64,000 nucleotides of DNA from Mimosa pudica (taxonomy: Eukaryota; Streptophyta; Magnoliopsida; Fabales; Fabaceae), in contig JAKELP010000030.1 of NCBI GenBank assembly GCA_029929735.1, forward strand, positions 2,693,493-2,757,492, written 5' to 3'. Below are positions 10,628 to 22,886 of this stretch, piece by piece; the stretch's first letter is position 1; every line of letters starts with the position of its first letter. A program made the translations under genes and the position numbers. A model generated the notes under the pieces. It worked only from the letters and a program-made list of their open reading frames with translations, searched no databases and was not told where the DNA came from.

Positions 10628-12400
10628 TGTTAGAATCTTAAGTTTTGATGAAGACTAAAATATAAAGGAATAGGCCAAGTACTTAGAAAGCAATAGGATA
10701 ACATAGGATCCCAAGTAAGAGTGCAACCGGATGTGGATTTACTTCCGGATAGACTAGGACTCGCGCATGAAGATGAATGATTTATCCCCAGCGGCAGCGA
10801 GTAACTCACTAGGGAAATAACTTAGTCCAAGAGCATTAGGTACACAAAACCTTAAGACTAAGTTATGATTCAACCGGAAGTGAAATTGCTTCCTGTTGGA
10901 TTTTGACTGGCGCAGCCTGATAAAATAGAATAACCCCAAGCGTCAGTGAATCAGCCTCGTTAAGTGAAATTGCTTCCTGATAGATTTTGACTGGCGCAGA
11001 CTGATAGAATAGATATAACCCTAAGCGTCAGTGAGTCTACCTCGTCAAGTGAAAATGCATCCGATAGCATAGTGACTAGCGCTGACTGTTGGATTGAAGG
11101 ACACTGAGCGAGAGTGAGTAATAGTAAACAAAATCCTTCATCCAGTGGTTTTACTTCCGGATGTAGAAGTGCTTCCAGATACATCATAGACTAAGAGGAC
11201 TAACGTTCAAAGTACACAATACACTAAGTCAGAACATAGTCTAAGTAAAACTACTCCCCATAGCAAACAAGCTTCCCACAGCATGTATAGTTCTTACTAT
11301 ATTTGGTTATATATATATTGCTATGTTGGACTAACCAGTATGTGCAGAACTTAGTCACACTTCCCGATGCAAATGAGCTTCCGGATGGAAAGACTCTTGG
11401 CATTGGGACTCAGAGCTTAACACTTGCAGAGCAAGATTGCCACTTCCGGATGAACGATGATCATCCGTCAGCAAGAGTACAAGAGTCAACATCACATACT
11501 TAGAAGTCAGAATGCTTTTGTCAGAGCAGAGGTGTCAGGACTACTTTTCAGAGATAAAGCAAGTCAACCCTGCTAAGCATTAACGAAGATGTACTTCTCA
11601 ACGGTAACATGGGATTAACGGCTATATTCAAACGATCATATTCAACCTGCCGCCCAGGAAGCCGAGTATAAAAGAAACATCTACATTCAGAAGATAGGAG
11701 GAAGAACAGAGCATATTATCTGATGTATTATCTTCTACATTCCTCTCATCTTCTACTCTCAGATCTAGAGTTGTAACATTCTTAGAGAGTAATTCAATTG
11801 TACTTAAGTGAGTAACATCATCTACTCTTAGAGAGAGTCATTTGTACTTAAGTGATTATCAAAATCAGTTCATAGAGTGAACATATTATCAAATCCTCTG
11901 ATTGATAGAGGCTGTTCTTAAGCTTGTGCTTGAAGAACAGAATTGTTATATTACAATAGTAAGGGGGAGCATTTAGAGGTTTTCTAAATCTCCATTGGTT
12001 GCAAGTTAGCCCGCAAAACTTGTGGTTGTAAGGTTTGCAGGTGAACCCGTTGTAAAACCTGTGGGTTGTTAGGTGAACCCGTGTTCGTAAAACCTAAAGT
12101 GTAAAGGCTTTCTTGTGCCTGGTTCAAACAAGAAGGTTAGTGGATTGAAAATCTCAGGTGGAGCCTGAGGACTGGATGTAGGTCTAGGAGTGACCGAACC
12201 AGGATAAACTCGCTTGTGCATATTCTGCTTATTTAAATCTCACACCAAGCACCACACCACTGTATACTCACTTGTGCTTGGGATGATCCATCGTCACTCT
12301 CATCAAGCACAAGGAGTAAAGATTTTGAAAAGGGAAAATTATTAAACTTTTATTCTCCACCCAATTCACCCCCCCTCTTGGGTGACAGCCACGCATTTCA
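10628..12400 (+). repeat. 3' LTR of element 1
   Basis: The LTR is 1773 bp and almost identical to 2696-4469: one base shorter in a C-run and one substitution seen by eye. It is followed by the target duplication GAAAG. Confidence 0.92.
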
Positions 12401-14076
12401 GAAAGCTCTTTCATATGAAACAATGAACATGTAACTTGCTTAGTGACCACATGCATTTGAATTAGTTGTCCTAATCTCTACCTACAATTAAAATGCACTT
12501 AGAGATGAGGATCACAATTGTGATGCTTGGGGTGCACAAATTTGTAGAAACCAATATCTGCAATTAAAATGCATATGCATTTGGATATGAAATCCACAAT
12601 TGTGATGTGTAGGGCACACAAAGAGATGCATGTATATTTCTGACAGAAGGATAAATGCTGAGATGAGGATAAATGCTGAGATGGAGATGAAAATTTATAC
12701 CCTGACATGGAAATCTCAAAATCATAAACAGCAGGTAAAATTTATTTAGGATATAAACAAAATAGTTTATGGTGAAAAAATTGCATTTATGACCAAATCA
12801 TGCTAAGAAGCAACACACGAAAAATCAAAAACACTTTCAAAGGAAAAAATACGTGTCATTTATGTAGGAATATTTATATTAATAATTAACATGTAACTCA
12901 TGATCCCATGTTTCATGTAATTCATTTGATGTGTTATTATGTGCCATCTTACAGATAGTCTGATCTTAATCAATTGTAATCAAGTAAAATTTGTGTTGAA
13001 CAGTGCTTGTATTGTTTCTTACACTGGATTAAAATCATTTCATGAATTTTACAAACTTTTCCCTGTTCCATGAATTTTACAAATGTGTCATTTATGTAGG
13101 AATATTTATATTTATAATTAACATGTAACTCATGAACCCATGTTTCATGTAATTCATTTGATGTGTTATAATTATCTTTTTCAATCTCATGCCTTCTTGT
13201 GCGTATCAATTATAATCAAGTAAAATATGTGTTGAACAGTGCTTGTATTGTTTCCTACATTGGATTAAAATAAAAGTCTGATCTTAGTCAATTACAATCA
13301 AGTAAAATATGTGTTGAATAGTGCTTGTATTGTTTCCTACACTGGAGTAAAATAAACTTTTAATAGTTGATGTCATCATCAATCATCATTTCATGAATTT
13401 TACAAACCTTTCCCTGTTGCATGAACTTTGCAAATATGTGTCAACCGATGTAGGGATAATTGCATGCGGGAGGGCTGAACACACATCTAACTTTCATGAC
13501 TAAACCCGATGAAAATGTGTTTTTACAATGATCAACAATATTCGAATCTTAATTCTACTGCTGCAAAAGTTTTCATAACATTAGGCATTTCTTGCAACTC
13601 ACCAGTAACTACTTATAGGGAACCTTTTAATCATTGCCTCCTCTGCCCTTACTATGATAAGTTGTTTTTTTTTCAGCCAAATTATTTGCGTTGCTTGTTA
13701 CAATTTCTGTACCATGGTCGCTCAGCCATATCATTGATAATTGATAAATGTAAAATTAGTGAGACATATTGGCATTAGTAAACCATATTAATAAAACACA
13801 GAATCTTAATGCCCAGCAAACAACTCTGGGGCTGATACATAGCACAAACATATTACTGCAAATACAAAAAGGTGCTTACCAAACAACAGAAAAATATTAA
13901 CACCCCTAAAACTAAGACTCATCACTAACAGCAACAACATTTAGACTAAATAAAAACCGGATAAGCAAAGTGTACACCACATAATAATGTTTTTGAGCAA
14001 CCAACACTAAACACTTAAACCCCAAAAGACGTAAAACAATAGTAAACACAAACCCTAAACACATAAAAGAAAACAC
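12401..14076. repeat. Host intergenic DNA with diverged short repeats
   Basis: No gene is supported. Direct repeats are visible. A block beginning gtgtcatttatgtaggaata occurs near 12853 and 13086. A block with gaacagtgcttgtattgttt occurs near 13000, 13233 and 13317. Two caattaaaatgca blocks lie at 12485 and 12562. They are imperfect, suggesting old local duplications. The left end continues the sequence that flanks element 1 at 2690. Confidence 0.5.
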
Positions 14077-14963
14077 CTAAGGTTCAATGTTGTATTCTCC
14101 ACCCAAGCTCTCCACAAACCACTTGACCTCCATATCCAGCCTGCATCTTATGCAATTTTCAGCACTTTGATGTATTGGTGGGCGCAATGAGCAAGAAGAG
14201 AAGTGCTGCACATGGAATACACACCTCTCCGCAAGTCTCCCAGCAATGGGAGAAAAACATGCCATTAATTTCATCCTCAAACTTTGAATCTTCTCTTCAG
14301 TGTAAATCTTATTCCAAAGTTCTATTGCCTTCGATTCAAATATAGGATTTAGTTGACCTGAATGGGCAGTCAACATTAAGCACCATATATATGCAGCATC
14401 GAGTATGTTTTTTTACCAACCTCCCTGATCAGCTCATAACCATAGTAGTAGCTTCCCCCAGCACAAAAGGCATGACACATGCCTAGTCGAAAAATAGCCA
14501 ATTGGTTACCTAGACAACAAATGATGAAGAACTAAATATCATTAGTGATACCATGTATAAAGAAACAAAATCAGCACAATATTTTTTATTCCACTATAAA
14601 CTATCTAATGTTGTTAATCCAATATGAAAAAAATATGAGAATCCGAAAAAGAAAAAAACCTCCATCAAGACAAGCATCAATCACTTCCTGAAACTTTTTA
14701 TCCCTCTCCTCATGGAACAAAGGGATCTGATTTACAGCAATCTCTTGTATAACTTTTGGCTCTTCACTAATGCGCTTAAACGTCTTACACGCTACCTTAG
14801 CATGGACAAAACTACGATAACAATCCCTCCCAACTCTCTTAATAATTTCAAAAATCATATCATCAGGAAGATCCAAAAGAGAAGGAGAAGGAGAGGCTGA
14901 ACCACTAACACTCTTTCGTGCAACATGGCTTTTTCTTAGGCGCTTATATGGTCTGAATTCCAT
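14077..14963 (-). pseudogene. F-box protein gene, two exons, one-base frameshift
   Basis: Exon 1 is 14963-14660 and starts MEFRPYKRLRKSH. It holds an F-box core (LLDLPDDMIFEIIKRVGRD) followed by CKTFKRISEEPKVI. Exon 2 is 14509-14077 and joins in phase to give CLDGGNQLAIFRLGM, then a repeat-like region of the type seen in plant F-box proteins related to At2g35280 and At1g67623. F-box proteins recruit substrates to SCF ubiquitin ligases. Within exon 2 the first frame stops soon after KKTYSMLHIYGA, while the adjacent frame reads on as AAYIWCLMLTAHSG to the end. A seven-base A-run (minus strand; T-run 14408-14414) sits at the switch, and one more base there would restore one frame. So it is a recent pseudogene, or the base was lost in sequencing. 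Confidence 0.78.
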
Positions 14964-15206
14964 GGAGAAAAAATATGATGCCTAAGCAACTGAAAGAACT
15001 GAAAAACAGGAACAATGTGGCTAGCTGTAACAGCAGGAAAGCAAAAGGGGAATAGGGGGAAGCACATCATACAGGGCTTTAACAGCTATACATAGCGGAC
15101 TATCAGTGGGAGGGAAACACAAAGCAACTTGAATTGGGGATTGAACCCAAGGAAACTTAATGACAGAAATTGAAACACACATAAAACTTATGAACCCAAG
15201 GAGACC
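14964..15206. other. 5' flank of the F-box gene
   Basis: No coding support. It is presumably the promoter side of the F-box gene; no clear TATA box was picked out. Confidence 0.35.
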
Positions 15207-15840
15207 TAATGCAATCATTATCTAATTTTTTTTAGTTTGTAGTCTAATTGTTTTTCAACATCAGTGTGTTTTTAGTGTCAGATTCATAATTATTTTTCTA
15301 TCTTCAAATTCAGTAAGTATTGCTCTATCATGCGGAAACATATATAACAAATGATGGGGCCCCTTTGAAACCCACACAGAAATTAATAGACCTCTAAATG
15401 CACGAGGGCATTGAAGCAGCAGGACCTAAATGCAAGAGGAAAATGAAGCAGCAAAACAAAGGGCCCAATGCAATCATTATCTAATTTTTTTTTTTCAGTT
15501 TGTAGTCTAATTGTTTTTCAACATCAGTGTGTTTTTAGTGTCAGATTCATAATTATTTTTCTATCTTCAAATTCAGTAAGTATTGCTCTATCATGCAGAA
15601 ACATATATAACAAATGATGGGGCCCCTTTGAAACCCACGCAGAAATTAATAGACCTCTAAATGCAAGAGGGCATTGAAGCAGCAGGACCTAAATGCAAGA
15701 GGAAAATGAAGCAGCAAAACAAAGGGCCCACAAATAGGGACCATAAAATACACATGTGCAAGAGGGCAATGAAGCAGCAGGACCTAAATGCAAGAGGAAA
15801 ACGAAGCAGCAAAAGAAAGGGCCCACAAACAGGGATAATA
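15207..15840. repeat. Tandem duplication of about 260 bp, with a third partial copy
   Basis: Segment 15207-15468 (from taatgcaatcattatctaat to aaagggccc) is repeated almost base for base at 15469-15728. A shorter third copy follows from about 15760 to 15830, of the part with gaagcagcaggacctaaatg. Differences are few (a T-run length, gcggaa/gcagaa, cacaca/cacgca), so the duplication looks young. No gene is evident in it. Confidence 0.85.
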
Positions 15841-17656
15841 AAATACACATATGGAGTATTTTATAAGGTTTGGGGAGGCAAAACTTTATTCAATCCACAT
15901 TTGAAACTGGATCCTGTGTGAAAGGAAATGTGGATCAAATACAAGATTTTAAGGGTTATATTTGATTGATTGATTACTCAAATACAAAATAAATTTGAAT
16001 AAATTTGTGCCTCATTCTATTAACATTTATCTTATTATAAAGTCAAAATAAATTTGGATATGATTGACACCTAAATTAATATTAGTTAATTTCCCATTTT
16101 TTGAGGCCAAAATTATTGCACATAATGGGATATCAATCACGTTGATTTGCCAATATCATTCTTTAGATTGTTTTGTTATGGATATGAATAACTTATAAAT
16201 TTCGAGCTTAATTCAAAATTTCTCTAAATAATGTAGCGTTTTAAATGGAATTGGCGTTAATTGGCATAGTTAAGGCCAAATAATCTGGTAATTGTGTTTT
16301 GACCCAAAAAAAATCTCGTAATTGTGTTAATTCAGACTTCCTCTAAATAACATATACTTAAAGTGATTAAAACGAATTTGTGAGCAATTAATTGGTAAAT
16401 CAACGTCTTAATTCACACATTATGCATATTCAACGATAATTATCAAATCAATGATCAACAAATAAATTGACTTTAGAAACATGTTAATGGCTTATTAAGC
16501 CACACTTAATTTATTACAAAGTCAAAAATAGAATCTCTCATTTAATATCATCCGCACATACATCACTACTCAATAATTACCCAACTCTTAGAAAAAATTT
16601 ATTTTTTAGTAAAAAAATAAAACTGAACTTTAATGATATTGCATGTTTTATTATTTCATTCCTTTCCAACTTTGTTGTCGTGTTTGATTGATATAAGATT
16701 AGCCTGACTTTCAATGCTCATTGTTCCTATAATAACCATCATTAAACAAAATGTTATTTCTTTCATTTTGACAAAGCTATTCCGACCTTGATCCTGGTCA
16801 TTAATCCATTGATTATCAAAGTAATCACGCTTAGAGAATGAATTCAAACGCATCATAATTATGGCAATAAAGGTACTTGACATGTGTAAAAGGGATTTTA
16901 TCGCATAAAAATTATATGATTACTTTCACAAGTGAGTCGCTCATCCTATGATTCTGAAATTGAGATCCTAACGGTTATTAAATTTTTGTGCTCATGTTGT
17001 GACCTATGCAGACATATTAACTTCCCTTCATTACTTTTATATTTAAATTTGGACGAGAGTCAAATTAGAGGGAAATAGTTTGACTTTATTATTGATATTT
17101 TTTTTGATACAGTTATTATTGATATTTCATGCTTTAATAATTCATTTCTTTCCAACTTTGTTACAGTGTGTGATTTATATAAGAGTGGACCGGCCTTTAA
17201 TGTTGATTATGCCTTTACAACTCATCAGTAAATAGAATGATGTTTCTTTCATTTTGACAAACCTATCTGGCTTGATTTTGGTAATTAATTCATTAATAAT
17301 CGGAGTTATCACGTTTCGGCAATGACTTCCTATCTTTTTTTTGTCAAACACCGCCCGGTAATCATGCGACCTCGCAACTGACTAATCCGAACTCAAGGGG
17401 TAAGAATGTTGCCCACATAGGCAATAACTTCTTATCTTACCTTCACTTATTTTGAGTATTATATGTTTAATATAAATTAATTATTTTCCAAAATTTTTCA
17501 TTGATTATTCCATGTAGTAGAAATTATTTCTTTTTCTAATTTAGCACTATTTCTAAATACCATATATTAATTCATTAATAATAATTTGGAGTTACCACGT
17601 TTAGGCAATGACTATCTATATTACCTTCACTTATATTAGTACTATATGTTTAATAT
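15841..17656. repeat. A+T-rich intergenic DNA with diverged duplicated blocks
   Basis: No gene is supported. A block of about 170 bp beginning ttcctttccaactttgtt (near 16660) recurs in diverged form near 17150, both with tttcattttgacaaa and a following aatcacg/tatcacg motif. A third shorter piece (ttaattcattaataat... gttaccacgtttaggcaatg) lies near 17565-17610. Confidence 0.5.
17337..17422 (-). mobile_element. Short SINE-like insertion
   Basis: A stretch of about 85 bp begins with a T-run on the plus strand (an A-tail on the minus strand). It contains caccgcccggtaatcatg and cgacctcgcaactgac, unlike its surroundings. It is flanked by direct repeats ggcaatgacttcctatctt (17318-17336) and ggcaataacttcttatctt (17423-17441), which differ at two places. 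A tail plus long target duplications is the mark of target-primed retroposition. It is shorter than most plant SINEs, so perhaps 5'-truncated. Confidence 0.5.
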
Positions 17657-18002
17657 TGTTATAAAACTAAAGAGAATATAGAATATATATAAAGAAGAAG
17701 AAGAAGAGAAGAAGATGATGAACAAAAGACTAGAGAGAAAATTGGAGAGAAAGGGGAGCATTTCTTATTCAATTATGTGTCACAAGACATTGTACATAGT
17801 CTCTATATATAGGCATCCAAGCACCTCATGAGTTACAAGTACATAAAGAAGAAATTTAAGTAATATAATGGTACACTTGGAGGTTATAGAGTAATACACT
17901 TAAAACCTTTCAATATGGGAGTTATATATCATAGTGTAGTCATGAGAGGGAATTCTAAGAATCATTTTGATTATGAACATCCATACATATTTATTTATAA
18001 CA
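17657..18002 (-). repeat. 3' LTR of a minus-strand Copia element
   Basis: This 346-bp block reads TGTTATAAA...TTTATAACA, so it has TG/CA ends and inverted TGTTATAA termini. On the minus strand it follows a polypurine tract (CCAAGGGGGAG, about 18003-18013), the typical order PPT then 3' LTR. It includes a TATA-like ctatatatagg. The 5' LTR of this element is not in the window. Confidence 0.7.
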
Positions 18003-18047
18003 CTCCCCCTTGGATGTTCATAAACAAGTATTATTGTGCCTCATTAA
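18003..18047 (-). mobile_element. 3' end of a Copia element, split by element 3
   Basis: The plus-strand sequence ctcccccttggatgttcata is the complement of the PPT region. It runs to the ATTAA target site of element 3 and resumes after it at 25529. Plant Copia elements commonly have this type of sequence between pol and the 3' LTR. Confidence 0.6.
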
Positions 18048-18117
18048 TGTTAGAATCTTAAGTTTTGATGGTGACTAAGGTATGATATGGTCTAGTACTT
18101 AAAAGAACATAATCAAC

Positions 18118-18895
18118 ATAATCTTCTTCTACGTCCAAAGTTTCCGAGGTTTCTTTTAAAGAACTAGTGGTTCCGATAGCTAGCCCACTATCGGCAGGGA
18201 AAACTTCAACATGTCTTGAAAAATGTTTTGATTGTAAACACGTGTTGAAGGAAAAAGAAAAGCTTTCAAAAGAAACTGAGATTTCAAAGGAACAAAAAGC
18301 TTTTCTAAAGAAAACTAATCATGATAATGATAGAAAACCTCATTTTGATTATCATTCCATTATCTGTCATTATTGTGGTAGATTAGGACATATTTCTCAC
18401 ACATGCAGTCTTAGAAGAAATTCAAATGTGAGAAATAAGTTTGTATGGATTCCTATAGGACAAGTAAGGTGCAGTGCTAACCATGTAGGACCCAAGTACA
18501 AATGGGTACCAAAACATCCTTCTAGTGCCTTACTCGTGCAGGAAAGATCAAGAGTTCCTCTTACCCCAAAGAAGAGAACTTGTGGTGATGCAACTGCTGA
18601 AACCCCCTGGTACAATCATAAGAAGCAATGCGCAACCACCAAGAACAAAGGTTCTGTCTCAAGAATGAGCTATCACAGAGTTCCATTCAACTATCCTGAG
18701 AAGAACAAGAGAGAGTGGATTTCTCGATCAACATTGAAAAGGCCCTTGAATCCTACCTCTCAGAAGAAAGTGCTTCGAACCAAGGATAAGTATAGAAGAT
18801 CTCCTTGGGTAAGCAAGGGATCACTTGCGTCGAAGCATTTGATAGTAAAATCTCCTATGCTAATGTTAGATGGACTTATTGAGATTTTACATTAA
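18118..18895 (+). pseudogene. 3' half of gag in element 3
   Basis: The frame runs from the deletion junction to TAA at 18893-18895. It carries the CCHC knuckle CHYCGRLGHISHTC and a basic tail with SRVPLTPKKRTCGD and PWYNHKKQCATT. Unlike element 1 it has no nonsense codon: TCA and TGG are present at the two sites that are stops there. The C-terminus differs after KGSL through a small change that shifts the frame. The N-terminal half of gag is missing. Confidence 0.82.
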
Positions 18896-19147
18896 GCATC
18901 CTAAGATGTGAACATTATATTCATCATAGAAGAAAGCTTAAAGAAATAAATAATGTTCATAATCTACATGTTGTCCATGACTATCTTGATCAAAAACCTT
19001 GTATATCCTTGTGCATATAGTCATGAAAGATTCACCATGCCATACACATAGCAAGTAATCTAAGTGCATGTGAATTATATATAACCTACAAACTGACCTT
19101 CAGATCCAGACTTGGATACAAAAGGAAGGAACTATCTGGTATTTTGT

Positions 19148-19620
19148 AGGAAGGGCAATCCGAAGGTTCAGCAAGACAAGGGTGAAGAAGACCCTGGCTA
19201 AAAAGAAGATCTCCTCCCCCCTCAGTGAGCCATCAGACAGTGAAGAAGAGTCAATTGCTGATCCTAAGAATGCTCTGAATGAACAAGAAGGGTCTGTTGA
19301 ATTTAATGAGACTGTTGATTTGTAAAGCCATAGTAGAACCCCTGGAGCTTCAACAGATTCTTATCCAGATCAATCAATCAGAGTTAGATGAGTTATGGGC
19401 TAAGATGAACAAGGAGCATGAGCAGAATCAGAGAGAGATAGGCTAAGATAGCCATCCCTCGGACTTGACCAGGATGTCACTGCTGCCCTCAGAAGGGAAA
19501 TTGAAATGAAGCGGATTGCCCAAGCAGGAAGACTCGCCCTTGGGAAAGCCATCTGATTCATGTGCCCCCAACAGTCTGCTAGCACAGAGGCAAGCTTGAG
19601 ATAGCGCTGAGTGATCAACC
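19148..19620 (+). pseudogene. Scrambled ORF2 remnants in element 3
   Basis: Translated pieces match parts of the big second ORF of elements 1 and 2. A basic/acidic stretch (TRVKKTLAKKKISS, about 19165-19325) comes first. Then ELQQILIQINQSE (near 19350), which matches the C-terminal ELQEIIAQINQSE of element 2. Then PSLGLDQDVTAALRRE (from about 19455), which matches the central SLWIDEDVTAALRRA. So the C-terminal piece precedes the central piece, and stops separate them. This is a rearranged relic without coding capacity. Confidence 0.6.
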
Positions 19621-22500
19621 TGCGAAGATACCCTCTGCTGAACCTGTGTCTCCCTCTGTACCAGCTTCAATCCATCCTATTAGCCTCAGCAAGACTCAGG
19701 ACTATACCTCATCTGAACAATTTGTCAAGTCTTGATGAGCATTCGTCACACATAGATTTTGGTGCTGCTCTGAAAATAGAAGAATTCTTGCATTGCCAAC
19801 CAAAATCAAGCAAGCTACTGCTTGACGCGAATGGAGCTATGGTGATATCATTCTTACCCTCCTCTTTACTTGAATAATCATTTGGGTGGTAAATGCATGA
19901 TGGGCTTAACAGCTTTTATTTCTCTGAAACTGATATGATTTCCCTTATCTGTGATGACCTTACTTTCTGTAAAAATGATCCTATCATATCAAATTAATTT
20001 TCTGATATAATGCATACTGATTTTACAGATTCAAGAAGTCTGACACTTTGAAACTGAACTTTCTTCAAAACGTTCTGAATTTGTGCATGCTGAATCATTA
20101 ATATTTTGTCATATCAAATTCACTGCTGTTTGTAGTGTCTGAACTTGTGCATGCTGAATCATTGTGTTCCAAGATTTCTGACATTGTTACGAAGATTCAG
20201 AACAAGTTTCAGAATTTTGACACTAAAACTAAAAACCTTCTTCTGAGTTTTCATATGGTGTCTAAATCGTTTTACTCATATATGCTTAGCGAATCTTTTT
20301 AAGGGCGCTTCTCATGAAAGAAAATAGTTTATGCATTCACCTTGATTTTTGAAAGATCCTTTTTGAAATGCAAACTTTCAAAACAGATTCTGATCCTCTT
20401 TAAACTTACATGACAACCATACCTCATGATAGCATTCAAAAGTTATTTCTGATTTTCCATTTCATGCGGTATCTCTTGCATCAAGTTTTTTTCAATGCAT
20501 AAGCAGCTATGACTTCAAGAACAATACATCCCTCTTAATTACATCTTTAAGTTCTCAATCTACTAATGATCTCGGTTCAAGTTTGTGGTTTAAGAATGTT
20601 GGCACAGATTATTGAAGCTTGAACAATGAGAATGACCAAGAGAGAATAGCAACGAAAATGCTCCTTATCAAGATGTGTGGAATGACTATACTAAACCTGA
20701 GAAACTCTCGCCAATACACATGAGCATTTCTATCCCTTACACATTCTGTTGTGAAATTTAATGGATAGTCTCTCTCTTGTCTGACATGCATTAGAAATCT
20801 TAGGAAATGCCTTGAATTAAACTCTGCTAGATCTGTAAAACATGGCATAGTATCACAAGCATGCTATAATCTGTATTAATTTCAAGCTTGTTGATATCCT
20901 AAGAACAATGAGATCACACTGAGCATATCTAGAAGAACTTGAGCTAATATTTGGAAATTATTCTCGTAATCATATGCTGAAATTTGGTTGTTTTTGTAAA
21001 CCGGATTTAGTCTTAAAATTAAACTATTCTGTGAGCATGAAGATTTACAGTATTTCATTTTTGTGAGGATGAAGATTTTTCAAAATTTCATTGTGTTAAT
21101 AATTCACATGTCTTCATGATCTAACATGAACATCCTTGAGGCATATTTATTGAACTATCCTTGCTTATGAAACTCTGAAAATATGCCACCTGTTTGATAC
21201 TCGCTGTACTATCACATTGATATTTATCTATGAGAGTATAAATAGAGTTCATGTCTTGATAGTGAAACTATGTGAACGTGTAGACAATTTCAAAATTAGT
21301 TTTCACATAATCATTGCTCATATTTTCTTAAACAATTAGCAAGCATGATTTCTTAAAATTATTAACTTGTGCTGATTAACACAGATTGACTTGAATGTCC
21401 TGAGGATGGTCGTCAATGTTAAATCTTAAGTTCTTTCACTGACCATCAGGAAGCACTTGTTTCCTCAAGCATATGCAGGACCAATCATCAAGTTTGAGCA
21501 AGGTTGCTTTTGCAACAATCAGCGCCTTCGATAGCAGGCCAACTATTGAACCATGGGAAGAGTAGAGTGACTGCCCAGTCATGTCTGCTTGTGGTTGTAG
21601 CTCAGCTTGCCGAAGCGAATCATCAAAGCACTTGCGCTAGGGGTTTCCACTTGAGATAGCACACCTCTTGAAGATGTCAGGAAGCATGCTTATCTGCGTA
21701 TGATTCAGATTCATGAGTCTAATAGAGTATGAGGATTCCTCATCTGTGGTAACATCTACACCTTACCATCTCTTATATATGATGCATACATGGCATTGGT
21801 AAGGGTGTCAATTTAGGATGTTTTTCTCAATCTGCATTGACTTCAAAATCATTCACTGTCTTAGAAAATCATCCCATCTCACACATTTGTATCCTTTATA
21901 TGACACGCTGGAAAGTAATTGATAACATACCTCTCTTATATGCTTATTTTCTTGATCTTGTGATGATTAATCTTAATATAGAAGAGAAGTAGATGGACAT
22001 TACTTGATAATGATCCCTTGAAAATAGAGAGTTACATGCTGTCATAGATAATAAACTCTTGAGATGCTGTGATGCAATTTGTTTGGAAATTACTTTTGGC
22101 ATTTTAAACTCACAAAATTCATTTGATTTGGTTTCATTTCATATGGTATCACAAATTTCACTTGGCATTCAATCATTTCATTTGACATCACAAGTTCAAA
22201 CTCACATATTTCATTTGATTTCATTTGGTATCACGAATTTAAAATCACAAATTTTCATTTGATATCATAATCATCATTTTAAACGCACCAAAATTATTTT
22301 GATATCATGTTAATCATTTAGGATCATGAATCATTATTGTTGTCCCTTGTTAATTCTCGTACGTTGTATTGAATAGTCTAGAACAAATCTTTATTAACGA
22401 TACATAGGGAGAAATATTAGGTTAGCTTGGAGAACGATAGATGTATCCCCATCCCTAAGGCTAGCTTGCACTTGTTGAATTTTGATGAAGCCAAAAGGGG
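19621..22500. other. Non-coding interior of element 3
   Basis: No ORF with recognisable content. Near 20087 and 20145 a short block with catgctgaatcatt is repeated. At 21417-21430 the motif TGTTAAATCTTAAG recurs, the same as in the internal promoter block of elements 1 and 4. From 22110 to 22330 the motif catttgatttcatttggtat recurs in variants. Confidence 0.45.
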
Positions 22501-22504
22501 GAGA

Positions 22505-22765
22505 GAGATGAGACATGAGATGAGATATAAGATGTCTAGCTAGAGATGAGACATGAGACATGAGATGTCTAGAGATGAGACATGAGATGAGATATAAGAT
22601 GTCTAGCCAGAGATGAGACATGAGATGTCTAGAGATGAGACATGAGATGAGATATAAGATGTCTAGCTAGAGATGAGACATGAGATGTCTAGAGATGAGA
22701 CATGAGATGAGATATAAGATGTCTAGCCAGAGATGAGACATGAGATGTCTAGAGCTGAGAGATAA
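22505..22765 (+). repeat. Tandem repeat array near the 3' end of element 3
   Basis: Units built from gatgagacatgagatgtcta and gagatataagatgtctagc repeat about four to five times with a period near 57-58 bp and very little divergence. The array lies about 110 bp before the polypurine tract, that is in the 3' untranslated part of the element. Confidence 0.85.
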
Positions 22766-22872
22766 AATAAGATGTCTAGATATCTGGGGAGAAAACTGGG
22801 GAAAGAAATATAGCTCTGGGAGTGATCTAAGTTTAATTATGTTCTCTAGTCATCTATGGGTTTGTCATCATC

Positions 22873-22886
22873 AAAAAGGGGGAGAA
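22873..22886 (+). other. Polypurine tract of element 3
   Basis: AAAAAGGGGGAGAA immediately precedes the 3' LTR, identical to that of element 1. Confidence 0.88.

Larger units (their letters stand above)
2696..12400 (+). mobile_element. SIRE-like Copia LTR retrotransposon, non-autonomous (element 1)
   Basis: This is a complete element of 9705 bp. It has two LTRs (2696-4469 and 10628-12400) that start TGTTAGAATC and end ATTTCA, a primer site, a gag remnant, a large second ORF, a polypurine tract, and a perfect 5-bp target duplication GAAAG at 2691-2695 and 12401-12405. Comparison with element 4 shows that the whole pol region (protease, integrase, RT, RNase H) is missing between gag and ORF2, so movement must have used enzymes from another element. 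The two LTRs seem to differ at only two places (a C-run near 2856 against 10791, and cttccgga at 3431 against cttcccga at 11362). The insertion is therefore recent. Confidence 0.93.

Noticed and set aside
13509..13778. An 89-aa plus-strand ORF
   Set aside because: No domain, no splice partners and no similarity I can name; A+T-rich intergenic context.
17657..18002. A 5' LTR of a plus-strand element
   Set aside because: The sequence after it (ctcccccttgg) is the complement of a polypurine tract and not a primer site, so it is a 3' LTR on the minus strand.
22505..22765. CRISPR-like array
   Set aside because: The repeats are continuous, without unique spacers, and lie in a plant retrotransposon.
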